A DNA stretch of 64,000 bases, taken from positions 424,877 through 488,876 of the forward strand of contig JASNZF010000005.1 of assembly GCA_048499805.1 (NCBI GenBank), given 5' to 3'. Shown here one piece after another: positions 51,691-60,504 of the stretch. How positions within the stretch are numbered: the first letter of the stretch is position 1; every line of letters starts with the position of its first letter. A model generated the notes under the pieces. It saw only the letters and a program-made list of their open reading frames with translations. It was not told where the DNA came from and made no database searches. The DNA is from JAWXBA01 sp048499805. GTDB lineage: Bacteria > Gemmatimonadota > Gemmatimonadetes > Gemmatimonadales > GWC2-71-9. Both the position numbers and the translations under genes were made by a program.

Positions 51691-52377
51691 ATGGCCGACG
51701 CGAAACTGGACCTCACCCCCTTCGGCTTCACGCCCACGGAGAGCCTCATTTACGAGGTCCTCCTGACCGGGGGTCCCGGCACCGGCTACGCCATCGCCCG
51801 GACGGCGGGGCTGGCGCGGGCCAACGCGTACGCCGCGCTCGAGGGGCTGGTCGGGAAGGGCGCGGCCCGCTCCGAGGAGGGGAAGCCCAAGCGGTACCGC
51901 CCCGAGCCCCCCACTGCCCTGCTGGCCCGGATCATGGATGGCCATGGAGCGGCCATGGAGGCCCTCAGCGCCACCCTCGAGCAGATCAGCGTGCCGGCCT
52001 CGCCGACCCTCGTGGCGGTGACCAACGTGCGGGGGGTACTCCAGCTCATCTCCCACGAGACGGCGCGCGCCAAGGACTCGGTCCACCTGCTCGCGCCGGC
52101 CGATGCCTACCCCGTCCTCACCCCCGCGCTTCGGCGCGCGGCGGGGGCCGGTGTCGCCCTCACCCTCCGGAGCGTCGCGGCGGCCTCCCTCCCCTTTGCA
52201 GAGGTCGAGACCGTCGACCCTGGCGCCGACTGGCCCGGCCAGCCGGTGATCCTGGCGGTCGATGGCCGCAGCGCCCTGCTGGCCAGCCGCGAGGGCGACA
52301 AGGTGGACGGGCACTGGGGCACCGCCCCGACGCTGGTAGCCGCGGCAATGTTGGCGATGCGGGGACTGGGAGGGTGA
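51691..52377 (+). CDS. TrmB-family transcriptional regulator
   Basis: This 228-residue regulator has an N-terminal winged helix (FGFTPTESLIYEVLLTGG, TAGLARANAYAALEGLVGKG) followed by a linker helix. A C-terminal alpha/beta domain of about 130 residues (DSVHLLAPADAYPVLTPALR, VILAVDGRSALLAS) resembles the PLD-like/TrmB sensor half. TrmB proteins in Archaea sense sugars; the ligand here is unknown. It is convergent with lon across a 23-bp inverted repeat. Confidence 0.8.
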   Translation: MADAKLDLTPFGFTPTESLIYEVLLTGGPGTGYAIARTAGLARANAYAALEGLVGKGAARSEEGKPKRYRPEPPTALLARIMDGHGAAMEALSATLEQISVPASPTLVAVTNVRGVLQLISHETARAKDSVHLLAPADAYPVLTPALRRAAGAGVALTLRSVAAASLPFAEVETVDPGADWPGQPVILAVDGRSALLASREGDKVDGHWGTAPTLVAAAMLAMRGLGG

Positions 52378-52527
52378 GAGGTGAGAGGTGAGAAGTGAGA
52401 GGTAAGAGGTAAGAGGAGGAAAGGCTGAGTGAGGACCCGCGTGGAAGCACGAGGGGCGGCCCCGTCATCGGAGTCGCCCCTCGCTGTTTCCTCTTTCCTC
52501 TTTCCTCTTACCTCTTACCTCTCACCC
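52376..52527. repeat. 23-bp perfect inverted repeat with inner hairpin between TrmB and lon
   Basis: The left arm 52395-52417 (GTGAGAGGTAAGAGGTAAGA then GGA) is the exact reverse complement of 52503-52525. Between them CGAGGGGCG (52450-52458) and CGCCCCTCG (52475-52483) make a 9-bp inner hairpin. Further GAGAGGT and CCTCTTT units flank the arms. It separates convergent genes and could work as a bidirectional terminator. Confidence 0.88.
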
Positions 52528-52528
52528 G

Positions 52529-55123
52529 TCAGTGCCGAAACCCAGTACTGAGCGGCGCCACATCCCGCGGGCTTTCCTCGCCAAAGAGCAGCCGTCCCTC
52601 GCGGAATGACGCCCCGCGCAGGGTGAGCGCCAGCACCTCGCCGAGTTCCTGCACCGGGTGCACGGTCAGCAGCTTCCGGGTCTCCTCGGGCAGGTCCTCC
52701 AGGTCGGGCTCGTTCTCCTTCGGGATCAGGATGGTGGTGATCCCCGCCCGCACGGCGCCCAGGATCTTCTCCTTGAGCCCGCCGATCGGCAGCACCCGGC
52801 CGCGGAGGGTGATCTCGCCGGTCATGGCGACGTCGTGGCGCGCCGGACGGCCGGACAGCGCGGAGACCAGTGCCGTGGCCATCGTGACGCCCGCGGACGG
52901 GCCGTCCTTCGGGATGGCGCCGGCCGGTACGTGGATGTGGACATCGCGGTCGAAGGCCTCATCCGGGATCCGGAGCCCCGCCGCGTGGGAGCGGGCGTAG
53001 GTCAGCGCGGCGCGCGCCGATTCCTTCATGACGTCGCCCAGCTGGCCGGTCAGGACCAGCTCGCCCTTGCCGCGGGTGGTCGAGGCCTCGACGAACATGA
53101 TGTCGCCGCCGACCGGGGTATAGAACATTCCGGTCGCCACCCCGACCTGGTCCTGGAGCATTGCCTTCTCGGGGTGCACCTTGGGACGGCCCAGCAGGTC
53201 GCGGACGGTGGTCTCGTCCACCGCCACATGCTCGGTCTCCTTGGCCGCCAGCTTGCGCGCCACCTTGCGGGCCAGCTTGCCGAGCTCGCGCTCCAGCTGC
53301 CGCACCCCCGACTCTCGGGTGTAGCCGCCGATCACCTCGTCGAGCGCCGCCTCGCTGATCTCGAGCTGCGCGGGGGTGACGCCGTTCTCCTCGAACTGCC
53401 GCGGGATCAGGTACTTCCGGGCGATCACGCTCTTCTCGGCGGCGGTGTACCCGCTGAACTCCACCACTTCCATCCGGTCCAGCAGCGGGCCGGGGATGTT
53501 CTGGAGGAAGTTGGCGGTCGCGATGAACAGCACCTCGCTCAGGTCGAACGGCACCCCGAGATAGTGATCGGTGAACGAGTCGTTCTGGGCCGGGTCCAGC
53601 ACCTCGAGCAGCGCGCTGGCGGGATCGCCCTGGAACGAGACGCCGAGCTTGTCGACCTCGTCGAGCAGGAAGACCGGGTTCTTGGTGCCGGCCTGCTTGA
53701 GCCCCTGGATGATCCGGCCCGGCATGGCGCCGACATAGGTGCGCCGGTGCCCGCGGATGTCGGCCTCGTCGCGCGCGCCACCCAGCGAAATCCGGACGTA
53801 CTCGCGCCCCATCGAGCGGGCGATGCTCTTGGCCACCGAAGTCTTGCCGACCCCCGGGGGACCGACGAAGAGCAGGATCGGCCCCTTGGCCTTGTCGTCA
53901 TCGTTGCCCGGCAGCTTCCGGGGCTTCGGCTCATGCGCCTTGCCCTGCTGCTCCGCGGTCTCCCGGAACGTCTGGGTGGTGCGGTCCTCTTCTACACCTG
54001 TAGCGGGATCAGATGCTTCTGCGGCCCCCTCCGCCCCGCTGCCCTGCTCCCCTGCTGCCTCCTGCCCCGCGGCCCCACGGCCCCCCTGCCCCACCGCCCC
54101 CCGGAGCTGCCGCACCGCCAGGAACTCGAGCACCCGGTCCTTCACGTCGCCGAGGGCGTAGTGGTCGGCCTCGAGGATCTCCTGCGCCTGCGCGAGGTCC
54201 AGGTGCTCGGGGCTGCGCTCGCTCCAGGGGAGCTCGGCGATCGTCTCGAGGTAGGTGCGGATCACCTGGGTCTCCATCGACTCGCGGCCGATCCGGCTCA
54301 GCCGCCCGAACTCGCGGTCCACCTCGCGGCGGGCCTCATCGGGCAGGTCCAGCATCTCCAGCTTGACGCGCAGCTCCTCGAGTTCATCGGCGTCGTCCTC
54401 CTCGCCAAGCTCGCGGCGGATCTGCTTGAGCTGCTCGCGCAGGAAGATCTCGCGCTGCCGCTCGCCCAGTTCCTCCTGGACCGAGCTCTTGATGTCCTCC
54501 TGGGCGTCGAGCACCGCGATCTGGCGCTGGACGTGGACCAGGATCCGGCGCATCCGCTCCTCCACCGACAGCGTCTCGAGCAGTGCCTGGCGCTGGGCGG
54601 GCACGATGTCGATGTAGCCGGCCACCAGGTCGGCGAAGCGCCCCGCCTCGGTGACCCCACTCAGGACCTGCTGGACCACCTCTTCCGGCAGGCCCGACTT
54701 CTGGCCCAGTTCGGCCGCGCGCTGGCGCACCTCACGGTACAGCGCCACAAACGCGGGATCCTCGGGCTCGAGCGGTGGCATCTCTTCGGCCTCCCGAACG
54801 ATCGCCTGGAGGAAGCCCTCCTTCTCGCTCATGTGGACCGCCATGCCGCGCCGCTCGCCATGGAGGAGGAGCTGCATCCCGCCGAGCCCGCGCTGGAGCT
54901 GGCCGATGCGGGCGATGGTTCCGATGGCGTAAAGGCCGTCGGCGGTGACGTCTTCGAGGTTCTCGCGCTGGGAGACGGCGAAGACCAGCTTTTCGGGGGT
55001 GGCCAGCGCGGCTTCGATGGCGCGCAGGGTACCGGGACGACCAGCGCCGATCGGCGCGGTGACTCCCGGGAAGAGGACAACATCCCTCAGGGGAAGGACG
55101 GGCAATGTCATGCGTTCGCTCAT
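52529..55123 (-). CDS. lon: ATP-dependent Lon protease with low-complexity insert
   Basis: Lon is a hexameric AAA+ serine protease for damaged and regulatory proteins. The 864 residues contain an N-terminal LON domain (LPVLPLRDVVLFPG), a coiled middle part, the AAA+ domain (FVGPPGVGKTSVAKSIARS and FLLDEVDKL) and the protease domain with Ser in PKDGPSAGVTMATAL and Lys in GGLKEK. About 70 residues of Gly/Ala/Glu-rich sequence (53880-54105, GQGGRGAAGQEAAGEQGSG) are inserted just before the Walker A strand. Start chosen at MSERMTLPV, after AAGGAG. TATCTT at 55221-55216 is a candidate -10. Confidence 0.94.
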   Translation of the reverse strand: MSERMTLPVLPLRDVVLFPGVTAPIGAGRPGTLRAIEAALATPEKLVFAVSQRENLEDVTADGLYAIGTIARIGQLQRGLGGMQLLLHGERRGMAVHMSEKEGFLQAIVREAEEMPPLEPEDPAFVALYREVRQRAAELGQKSGLPEEVVQQVLSGVTEAGRFADLVAGYIDIVPAQRQALLETLSVEERMRRILVHVQRQIAVLDAQEDIKSSVQEELGERQREIFLREQLKQIRRELGEEDDADELEELRVKLEMLDLPDEARREVDREFGRLSRIGRESMETQVIRTYLETIAELPWSERSPEHLDLAQAQEILEADHYALGDVKDRVLEFLAVRQLRGAVGQGGRGAAGQEAAGEQGSGAEGAAEASDPATGVEEDRTTQTFRETAEQQGKAHEPKPRKLPGNDDDKAKGPILLFVGPPGVGKTSVAKSIARSMGREYVRISLGGARDEADIRGHRRTYVGAMPGRIIQGLKQAGTKNPVFLLDEVDKLGVSFQGDPASALLEVLDPAQNDSFTDHYLGVPFDLSEVLFIATANFLQNIPGPLLDRMEVVEFSGYTAAEKSVIARKYLIPRQFEENGVTPAQLEISEAALDEVIGGYTRESGVRQLERELGKLARKVARKLAAKETEHVAVDETTVRDLLGRPKVHPEKAMLQDQVGVATGMFYTPVGGDIMFVEASTTRGKGELVLTGQLGDVMKESARAALTYARSHAAGLRIPDEAFDRDVHIHVPAGAIPKDGPSAGVTMATALVSALSGRPARHDVAMTGEITLRGRVLPIGGLKEKILGAVRAGITTILIPKENEPDLEDLPEETRKLLTVHPVQELGEVLALTLRGASFREGRLLFGEESPRDVAPLSTGFRH

Positions 55124-55488
55124 TCCGGACTCCTTGATGGCCGAAGCCATGATGACAGCAACAGCAAGGTGATCTACTCTGGGGGGGCATCACCCGTGCC
55201 ACACCGTCCCTCGCCAAGATAGCCCCATTCTACGGCGGTATTACCGGTGGCCGGCGAAGCGTCGGTTCCGACACTCATCTTGGGAGACGCCCAAAATGGC
55301 AGGGCGCCCCACACGCCCGGCCAGTTTGGCAGGCGGCTTTCATTGGCGGGGGGAGCTGGCGAATCTTGTGGGCTCGGCGTCCGTAGGGGAACGGGTTGTG
55401 CGGCTTGGAGTTGCCGAGATCGCCAGAATCACCCAAATTGAGGGGTTCCAGTGTTCCCCTTGCGACCCATCCTTCCCCAGGCCCACGA
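55124..55488. other. 365-bp gap between lon and kinase genes
   Basis: No ORF is convincing here. It should hold the divergent promoters. For lon, TATCTT at 55221-55216 is a candidate -10 element. There is no CIRCE-type inverted repeat. TTGGCAG-like and TGGCAGG motifs recur at about 55303 and 55326, and their meaning is unknown. Confidence 0.4.
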
Positions 55489-57453
55489 ATGACCGATTCG
55501 ATGGACAAGCCGCTCGTCCAGCGCCTGAAGGAGGCCCTTGGCGAGACCTACACGATCGAGGGGGAGATCGGGCGGGGCGGCATGGGGGTGGTGTACCGGG
55601 CGCGCGACGAGCGGCTGCACCGGCGCGTCGCCATCAAGGTCCTCCCGCCCGAGCTGGCCTTCCAGAAGGAGATCCGGGAGCGCTTCACCCGCGAGGCGCA
55701 GACCGCCGCCCGGCTGCAGCACCCGCACATCGTGCCGATCCACGACGTCGGCGAGGGCAACGGCCTGGTCTATTTCGTCATGGGCCTGGTCGAGGGCGAG
55801 TCGCTCGGCGGGCGGATCCGCCGCCGCGGCAAGCTGCCGGCGGAGGAAGCCCGCCGGATCATGAAGGAGACCGCCGACGCCCTGAGCGCCGCCCATGCCG
55901 TGTCGGTCATCCATCGCGACATCAAGCCCGACAACATCCTGCTCGAGGGGACCCGCGGTCGCGTCATGGTGACCGACTTCGGGATCGCCAAGGCGCTCAG
56001 CACCGGCTCCGGCGCCACCCTGACCGGCGTGGGCGTGGCGATCGGCACCCCGTCGTACATGAGCCCGGAACAGGCGGCCGGCGAGCGGGATGTGGACGGT
56101 CGCTCCGATGTCTACAGCCTGGGTGTGGTGACCTACCAGATGCTCACCGGCGAGCTGCCGTTCACGGCGCCCACGGTGGCCGGCATCCTGATGAAGCAGA
56201 TCACCGAGCCGGCGCCGGTACTCCACGAGATCCACCGGGAGATCCCCGAGGACCTGTCGCTGGCGGTGAGCCGCTGCCTGGAGAAGGACCCGGAGAACCG
56301 ATGGTCCACCGCCGACCAGCTCCGCCGGGCGCTCGAGAGCCGCACCGTCACCGGGTACCGCCCCAACATGTCGGCTACCGGCACCCGGGCCCCCTCGGCG
56401 AGCGCCACGGCGGCGGCTCGGGCCCGCCGCGCGGCGGCCGACCGGAGCCGGACCGGGGCAGCGGGGGGCGGGCTGGCGCGGCGGGCTGGCGCCGGAGGCC
56501 TCGCCCCGCGGTCGCCCCGTGGCGCTCCAGCGCGGGCCGGGGCCCAACCGTCCCGGGCGCTGGGGGGCCAGTGGGTGCGCAACGAGGAGGGGCGCTGGGT
56601 CCGCCGGAGCGAGAACGACACCCCGGCCATCAGTGACACCGGCGAACCGGTCATCGTCCAGAAGGTCCGGGCCCAGTTTGCCCGCTGGGCGGCGGTGACG
56701 GGTGGCTGCTTCCTGGTGAACCTGGCCACCGGCCTGGGCAGCGGCCCCTGGTTCCTGTTCGTGGCGGCCGGCATGGGCTTCCCCCTGCTCAAGGGGTACG
56801 CCGCGCTCTGGCAGGCTGGGTATTCGTGGCGCGACGTGGTGAACCGTCCGCCGGCCCCCGACGCGATCCAGGCTCCCGGCGCCAAGGTGGTCATGGGCCG
56901 GAAGTCGATCCCGCTGCCGGCGGCGAACGAGTTCGGCGCGCATCACGCGGCGGTCAAGCAGGTGCATACCGATCGCGCCGCGATCCTCGCACTGGTCCAG
57001 AAGCTCTCGCCCTCGGACCGCGAGATGCTCAAGGACACCGACATCATTGCCACCACCGAGGGGCTCTACCAGAAGGCGGTGGACATGGCGCGGGCGCTGC
57101 ACGACATGGACCAGACCTTCGGGGCCGAGAGCGTGGAGCGGATCGAGCAACAGCTGGAGGAGTGCAAGCGCCTGCCGGAGGGCGAGGAGCGCGACCGCCG
57201 GATGGCGATGCTCCAGAAGCAGATGGCCACCGCCAGCGAGCTCGCCTCGCGGCGCCAGGGGATTGCCGACCGGGTCGAGTCCAACGTCCTGGCGATGCAG
57301 AACCTGCGCTTCGACCTGCTCCGGCTCCGCTCCGCCGGCGTCGGCGCCGTGATCGGCGACCTGACCCAGGCCACCCAGCAGGCCCGCGCCCTGAGCCGTG
57401 ACGTGGATATGGCGATCGCGGCGGCGGCCGAAGTGCGCGAGGCGATCGGTTGA
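55489..57453 (+). CDS. Serine/threonine protein kinase with 2TM and coiled-coil tail
   Basis: This 654-residue Hanks-type kinase has GRGGMGVVYRARD (P-loop, about 25-37), VAIKVLP, HRDIKPDNILLEG, DFGIAKA and SPEQAAGE, all catalytic motifs intact. After a Pro/Ala/Arg-rich linker (about 300-365), two hydrophobic helices (GGCFLVNLATGLGSGPWFLF, VAAGMGFPLLKG) resemble a 2TM module. A long charged coiled coil follows (about 480-650, ESVERIEQQLEECKRLPEGE). An upstream in-frame start at 55396 is less likely. It overlaps the methyltransferase gene by four bases. Confidence 0.9.
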   Translation: MTDSMDKPLVQRLKEALGETYTIEGEIGRGGMGVVYRARDERLHRRVAIKVLPPELAFQKEIRERFTREAQTAARLQHPHIVPIHDVGEGNGLVYFVMGLVEGESLGGRIRRRGKLPAEEARRIMKETADALSAAHAVSVIHRDIKPDNILLEGTRGRVMVTDFGIAKALSTGSGATLTGVGVAIGTPSYMSPEQAAGERDVDGRSDVYSLGVVTYQMLTGELPFTAPTVAGILMKQITEPAPVLHEIHREIPEDLSLAVSRCLEKDPENRWSTADQLRRALESRTVTGYRPNMSATGTRAPSASATAAARARRAAADRSRTGAAGGGLARRAGAGGLAPRSPRGAPARAGAQPSRALGGQWVRNEEGRWVRRSENDTPAISDTGEPVIVQKVRAQFARWAAVTGGCFLVNLATGLGSGPWFLFVAAGMGFPLLKGYAALWQAGYSWRDVVNRPPAPDAIQAPGAKVVMGRKSIPLPAANEFGAHHAAVKQVHTDRAAILALVQKLSPSDREMLKDTDIIATTEGLYQKAVDMARALHDMDQTFGAESVERIEQQLEECKRLPEGEERDRRMAMLQKQMATASELASRRQGIADRVESNVLAMQNLRFDLLRLRSAGVGAVIGDLTQATQQARALSRDVDMAIAAAAEVREAIG

Positions 57454-58262
57454 GCGATTCCGGCTTCCACAACCGGCAGTACTGGGAATCCCGGCTCGGC
57501 GAGCACTTTTCGCTGGCCGGGGTTGGTTATTTGCGGCTGGGGCGCCGCTACAACGAGTGGCTGTACAAGGCCAGGATTCCCGTCTTCAAGCGGGTGACCG
57601 ACCAGCTCCCCGTCGACTGGGCCAACGCGAAGGTGCTGGACATCGGATCGGGAACGGGGTTCTACATCGACCGGTGGAAGCAGCGCGGCGCGAGGGACAT
57701 CACTGGGCTCGACCTGACCCAAGTGGTGGTGGACCGGCTCTCCTCGGAGCATCCCGACGCGCGGTTCCAGCGGGCCGACATCGGGCTGCCGCTCGAGGGT
57801 GGCGAACTCGAGCCCGGCTCCTTCGACGTGATCAGCGCCTTCGATATCTTCTTTCACATCGTGGACGACGCCCAGTTTGCGCAGGCGTTCCGGAACGTGG
57901 CGCGGCTGCTCAAGCCGGGTGGCTATTTCCTCTGGTCGGACAATTTCGTCCGGCAGGAGACGATCCGGGTGGCGCACCAGGCGAGCCGGCCGCTGGCCGA
58001 GAGCGAGGTGGCGGTGCGGGCGGCGGGGATGGAGGTGGTGGAGCGAGTGCCGATGTTCGTGATCATGAACTACCCGACCGACACCCGTGGGAGGTGGCCC
58101 AAGTGGCTCTGGACGGCGATGGTGGCACCGGCGATGCTCGCCGAACCGCTGGGGTGGCTGCTGGGGGCACTGCTCTACCCGGTGGAGTGGGTGCTCAACC
58201 GGGTGGTGCGGGAGAGTCCGAGTGTGGAGATGATGGTGGTGCGGAAGGCGGCCGGGGACTAG
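57450..58262 (+). CDS. Class I SAM-dependent methyltransferase
   Basis: This 270-residue protein has the SAM motif VLDIGSGTGFYIDRW (about 62-76), then ITGLDLTQVVVDRL, FDVISAFDIFFHIVDD and LLKPGGYFLWSD. The C-terminal third has two hydrophobic segments (WLWTAMVAPAMLAEPLGWLL, GALLYPVEWVLN), suggesting membrane attachment. The substrate is unknown. It is translationally coupled to the kinase gene. Its last 129 bases are duplicated in degraded form at 60505-60629. Confidence 0.85.
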   Translation: MSDSGFHNRQYWESRLGEHFSLAGVGYLRLGRRYNEWLYKARIPVFKRVTDQLPVDWANAKVLDIGSGTGFYIDRWKQRGARDITGLDLTQVVVDRLSSEHPDARFQRADIGLPLEGGELEPGSFDVISAFDIFFHIVDDAQFAQAFRNVARLLKPGGYFLWSDNFVRQETIRVAHQASRPLAESEVAVRAAGMEVVERVPMFVIMNYPTDTRGRWPKWLWTAMVAPAMLAEPLGWLLGALLYPVEWVLNRVVRESPSVEMMVVRKAAGD

Positions 58263-58338
58263 GGGCTGGGGGCTAGGATGACGGGTAGCTGGTACGGGAA
58301 GCTGATTGGGGACTCAGGCGGAGGCGAGCAGGAATAGT

Positions 58339-59673
58339 CTATTTTGCTTGCCCTTCGGGCCGCTGCCACCGATACACGACCACCGTCTGCAGGTCATCTT
58401 GATCGGTCTTGATCCCCAGCAGATGCCGCTCTCCAACCTCCACGACCCGAACCCCTGGTTCCACTTCCACTGTGGCGCGGAGCACCCCGGCACGGTCGAT
58501 CACCCTCCAGACCTGGGGCTCAGCATCCAAATGGAACTCACCGATCCACATCCAGCCATCTGGATCCGAGAGCAGGTCGACGTAGGCTGGTCCGGTGGTA
58601 CGTGATGGCGCAGCTTCGAATGCTTCTGTAATGAGTGTCCGGTATCGATTCTCAGCACGGGCAATGTGTTGGTCCAGCAGTCTCCGCCACAGCGCACGAT
58701 CAACTGCGAGGGGGCCCAAACAGACTCGATCCAACTGTACGAGTTGACCCCGACTGTTGAGGCGCTCCACCTCGTACCGCTCCGCCGATCCGTAGAGGTA
58801 TCCGTCACCGCCAACCACGAGACGAGCACGAGGCGAGAACGGCGCCACATCACTCCACAAGTCGCCCCGCGAGGACGTGTATTCAAAGATCTCGGCATGG
58901 CCGAGACGAGAGAGCAACTCCACGCTCCCGCCGGCTGGATCGACCCGCTGAACAACGAGGGAATCATGATGCAGCTGCGACTCGCCTCTTTGGGGGCTCA
59001 CGCGAACCCATTTAGTCCGGAAGTAAGTCAGCAATGCGCCGTCCGCCATCACACCCACGGCAAACCGCTGATAGCCGGGCACATTTGGAATCGTGTCTAC
59101 CTCTTGGGGGATGGGCTGCGGTGGCAGGATTCTCGACTCGAGCAAGGTCCCACCTGAGAGGAGCCTGGTCAGACGGCGCCCGTAGTGGAGATCGATGACA
59201 CCTATCGTATCTCCGCGGATTCGGAATGCCGACATGATCCCCTGGTATTCACCAGGGCCCTCCCCCTTCCTTCCCAGCAATCGGACGAACTGTCCCGTGG
59301 AGTCGAAGAGGGCCAAACTGGATGTGCGGGCATCGGCCACAATGACTTGTCCGCCGAGTGTCCGGACCGCCCCGGCGATCAGCCCGGATAGCCCCGCCTC
59401 ATCGCTCGGATCAGGCGCCACGACCGTCATTGACTCGAGACGGATCGGTACGCTGTCATCGGATCCGAGCCAGTTTTCGACGATGACGATTCCGGCACTA
59501 TCGCGGCGGATGGTCTTCGGTGCTTCCTGCCCTTCTGGCAAGGGAGCACAAGCCGCTTGGGCGACCCGTGGATACTCTATCCGGTCCACGTCGAGGGTGG
59601 CTGCGGGCCCGCAACTCCAGAGAGCCACCAAGCTGCCGCACGCGAGGGAAGAGACGATCAGACGAGTCTGCAC
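58339..59673 (-). CDS. 6-bladed beta-propeller lipoprotein
   Basis: This 444-residue lipoprotein (signal SSLACGSLVALWSC) has a propeller with the motif LLGRKGEGPGEYQG and blades FVRLLGRKG, GRRLTRLLSGG and RARLVVGGDGYLYG. It is of the same type as the gene at 37770 but in visibly lower-G+C, less biased codon usage. GTG start with GAGG upstream, at 59673. It stands alone at the left edge of the accessory segment. Function unknown. Confidence 0.75.
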   Translation of the reverse strand: MQTRLIVSSLACGSLVALWSCGPAATLDVDRIEYPRVAQAACAPLPEGQEAPKTIRRDSAGIVIVENWLGSDDSVPIRLESMTVVAPDPSDEAGLSGLIAGAVRTLGGQVIVADARTSSLALFDSTGQFVRLLGRKGEGPGEYQGIMSAFRIRGDTIGVIDLHYGRRLTRLLSGGTLLESRILPPQPIPQEVDTIPNVPGYQRFAVGVMADGALLTYFRTKWVRVSPQRGESQLHHDSLVVQRVDPAGGSVELLSRLGHAEIFEYTSSRGDLWSDVAPFSPRARLVVGGDGYLYGSAERYEVERLNSRGQLVQLDRVCLGPLAVDRALWRRLLDQHIARAENRYRTLITEAFEAAPSRTTGPAYVDLLSDPDGWMWIGEFHLDAEPQVWRVIDRAGVLRATVEVEPGVRVVEVGERHLLGIKTDQDDLQTVVVYRWQRPEGQAK

Positions 59674-59729
59674 GGCTTTTTCCTCTTGGAATCCTGGGCA
59701 AGGCGTCTGTGTATCAGACCTGGTACCGA

Positions 59730-60098
59730 CTAGCCCTGTCGCAGCGGGCTCAGCTCGGCGATTTCGAGCGCGGCCTCTGACCGGAGCGCATGCCACAAGT
59801 CCCAGTCCTGCTGCAGGCCAAGCCAGAAGTCGGCGCTCATGCCGGTCACCTGAGCTAGGCGGAGGGCGGTGTCCGGGGTGACGCTCCGACGGGCATTGAT
59901 GACCTCATTGAGCCGCGGGAATGAGACGCCCAGCTGCAGGGCAAAGGCCGACTGAGTGATGCCCATGGGCTTGAGGAACTCCTCGAGCAGCATCTCACCG
60001 GGATGGGTCGGCGGCTGGTGAGTCGGCAGGCGGCGCGACACCAAGTGCGGCCGCGTTGGTCGGTTAGTGATAGTCGGTGACTTCGACGTCGTCGGCAT
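59730..60098 (-). CDS. higA: HigA-family antitoxin
   Basis: This 122-residue protein has an XRE-type helix-turn-helix (GITQSAFALQLGVSFPRLNE, then NARRSVTPDTALRLA) and the HigA signature MSADFWLGLQQDWDLW. HigA antitoxins neutralise HigB and repress their own operon. The first 35 or so residues are an unstructured basic stretch. It starts within higB (34-bp overlap), with GGAGGAGG before the ATG. Confidence 0.9.
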   Translation of the reverse strand: MPTTSKSPTITNRPTRPHLVSRRLPTHQPPTHPGEMLLEEFLKPMGITQSAFALQLGVSFPRLNEVINARRSVTPDTALRLAQVTGMSADFWLGLQQDWDLWHALRSEAALEIAELSPLRQG

Positions 60099-60357
60099 AA
60101 CCCTCCTCCCACCGGAAACAAACCCGGTACTGCTCGTTGATGCGAACACTGTGCTGCCCGGCCCGATCGCCGCGTAGCCGCTCCAGCCGGTTGCCGGGTG
60201 GCACCCCCATCTCCCGCAGCTCGCCGACGCGGTTCAGCTGGGTCAGCTTGCGCCGGGCCACCGGCCACAGCGCCGTCGGCAACCTTCGGCGGGCGTCCCG
60301 GGTGTCCTCACCGTTGAAGAGGTCCTCGGTGGCCTGATCCGCGAAGGAGCGTATCAC
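60064..60357 (-). CDS. higB: HigB-family toxin (RelE fold)
   Basis: This 97-residue toxin has the RelE/HigB fold: basic N-terminal helices (DARRRLPTALWPVARRKL), LTQLNRVGELREMGVP, then GQHSVRINEQYRVCFRW and YADDVEVTDYH with the usual catalytic Arg/Tyr/His-rich end. HigB cleaves mRNA on the ribosome. GTG start, seven bases after TATAAT, implies a leaderless mRNA. Toxin-first order is standard for higBA. Confidence 0.88.
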   Translation of the reverse strand: MIRSFADQATEDLFNGEDTRDARRRLPTALWPVARRKLTQLNRVGELREMGVPPGNRLERLRGDRAGQHSVRINEQYRVCFRWEEGYADDVEVTDYH

Positions 60358-60364
60358 GGCTCAC

Positions 60365-60385
60365 ATTATAATGGTACACGTTATA
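60365..60385 (-). promoter_or_regulatory. higBA promoter and inverted repeat
   Basis: The minus-strand -10 is TATAAT (60370-60365). TATAA (60367-60371) and TTATA (60381-60385) form an inverted repeat with a 9-bp spacer overlapping the promoter and could be the HigA operator. TTGCGC 17 bp upstream of the -10 is a poor -35. Confidence 0.5.
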
Positions 60386-60504
60386 GCGCGCAAGGCCCGG
60401 GAGGCGACGACTGCTGACCCGACGCGTCGACCTACCGCTTCTCCCACACCACCACGCACGGCCCGCCCGAGGCCTGGGGCCGGATCCGGTTGCCGCCACC
60501 CGCC

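Noticed and set aside
52658..55222. 854-codon plus-strand ORF opposite lon
   Set aside because: Antisense shadow of a highly conserved protease gene.
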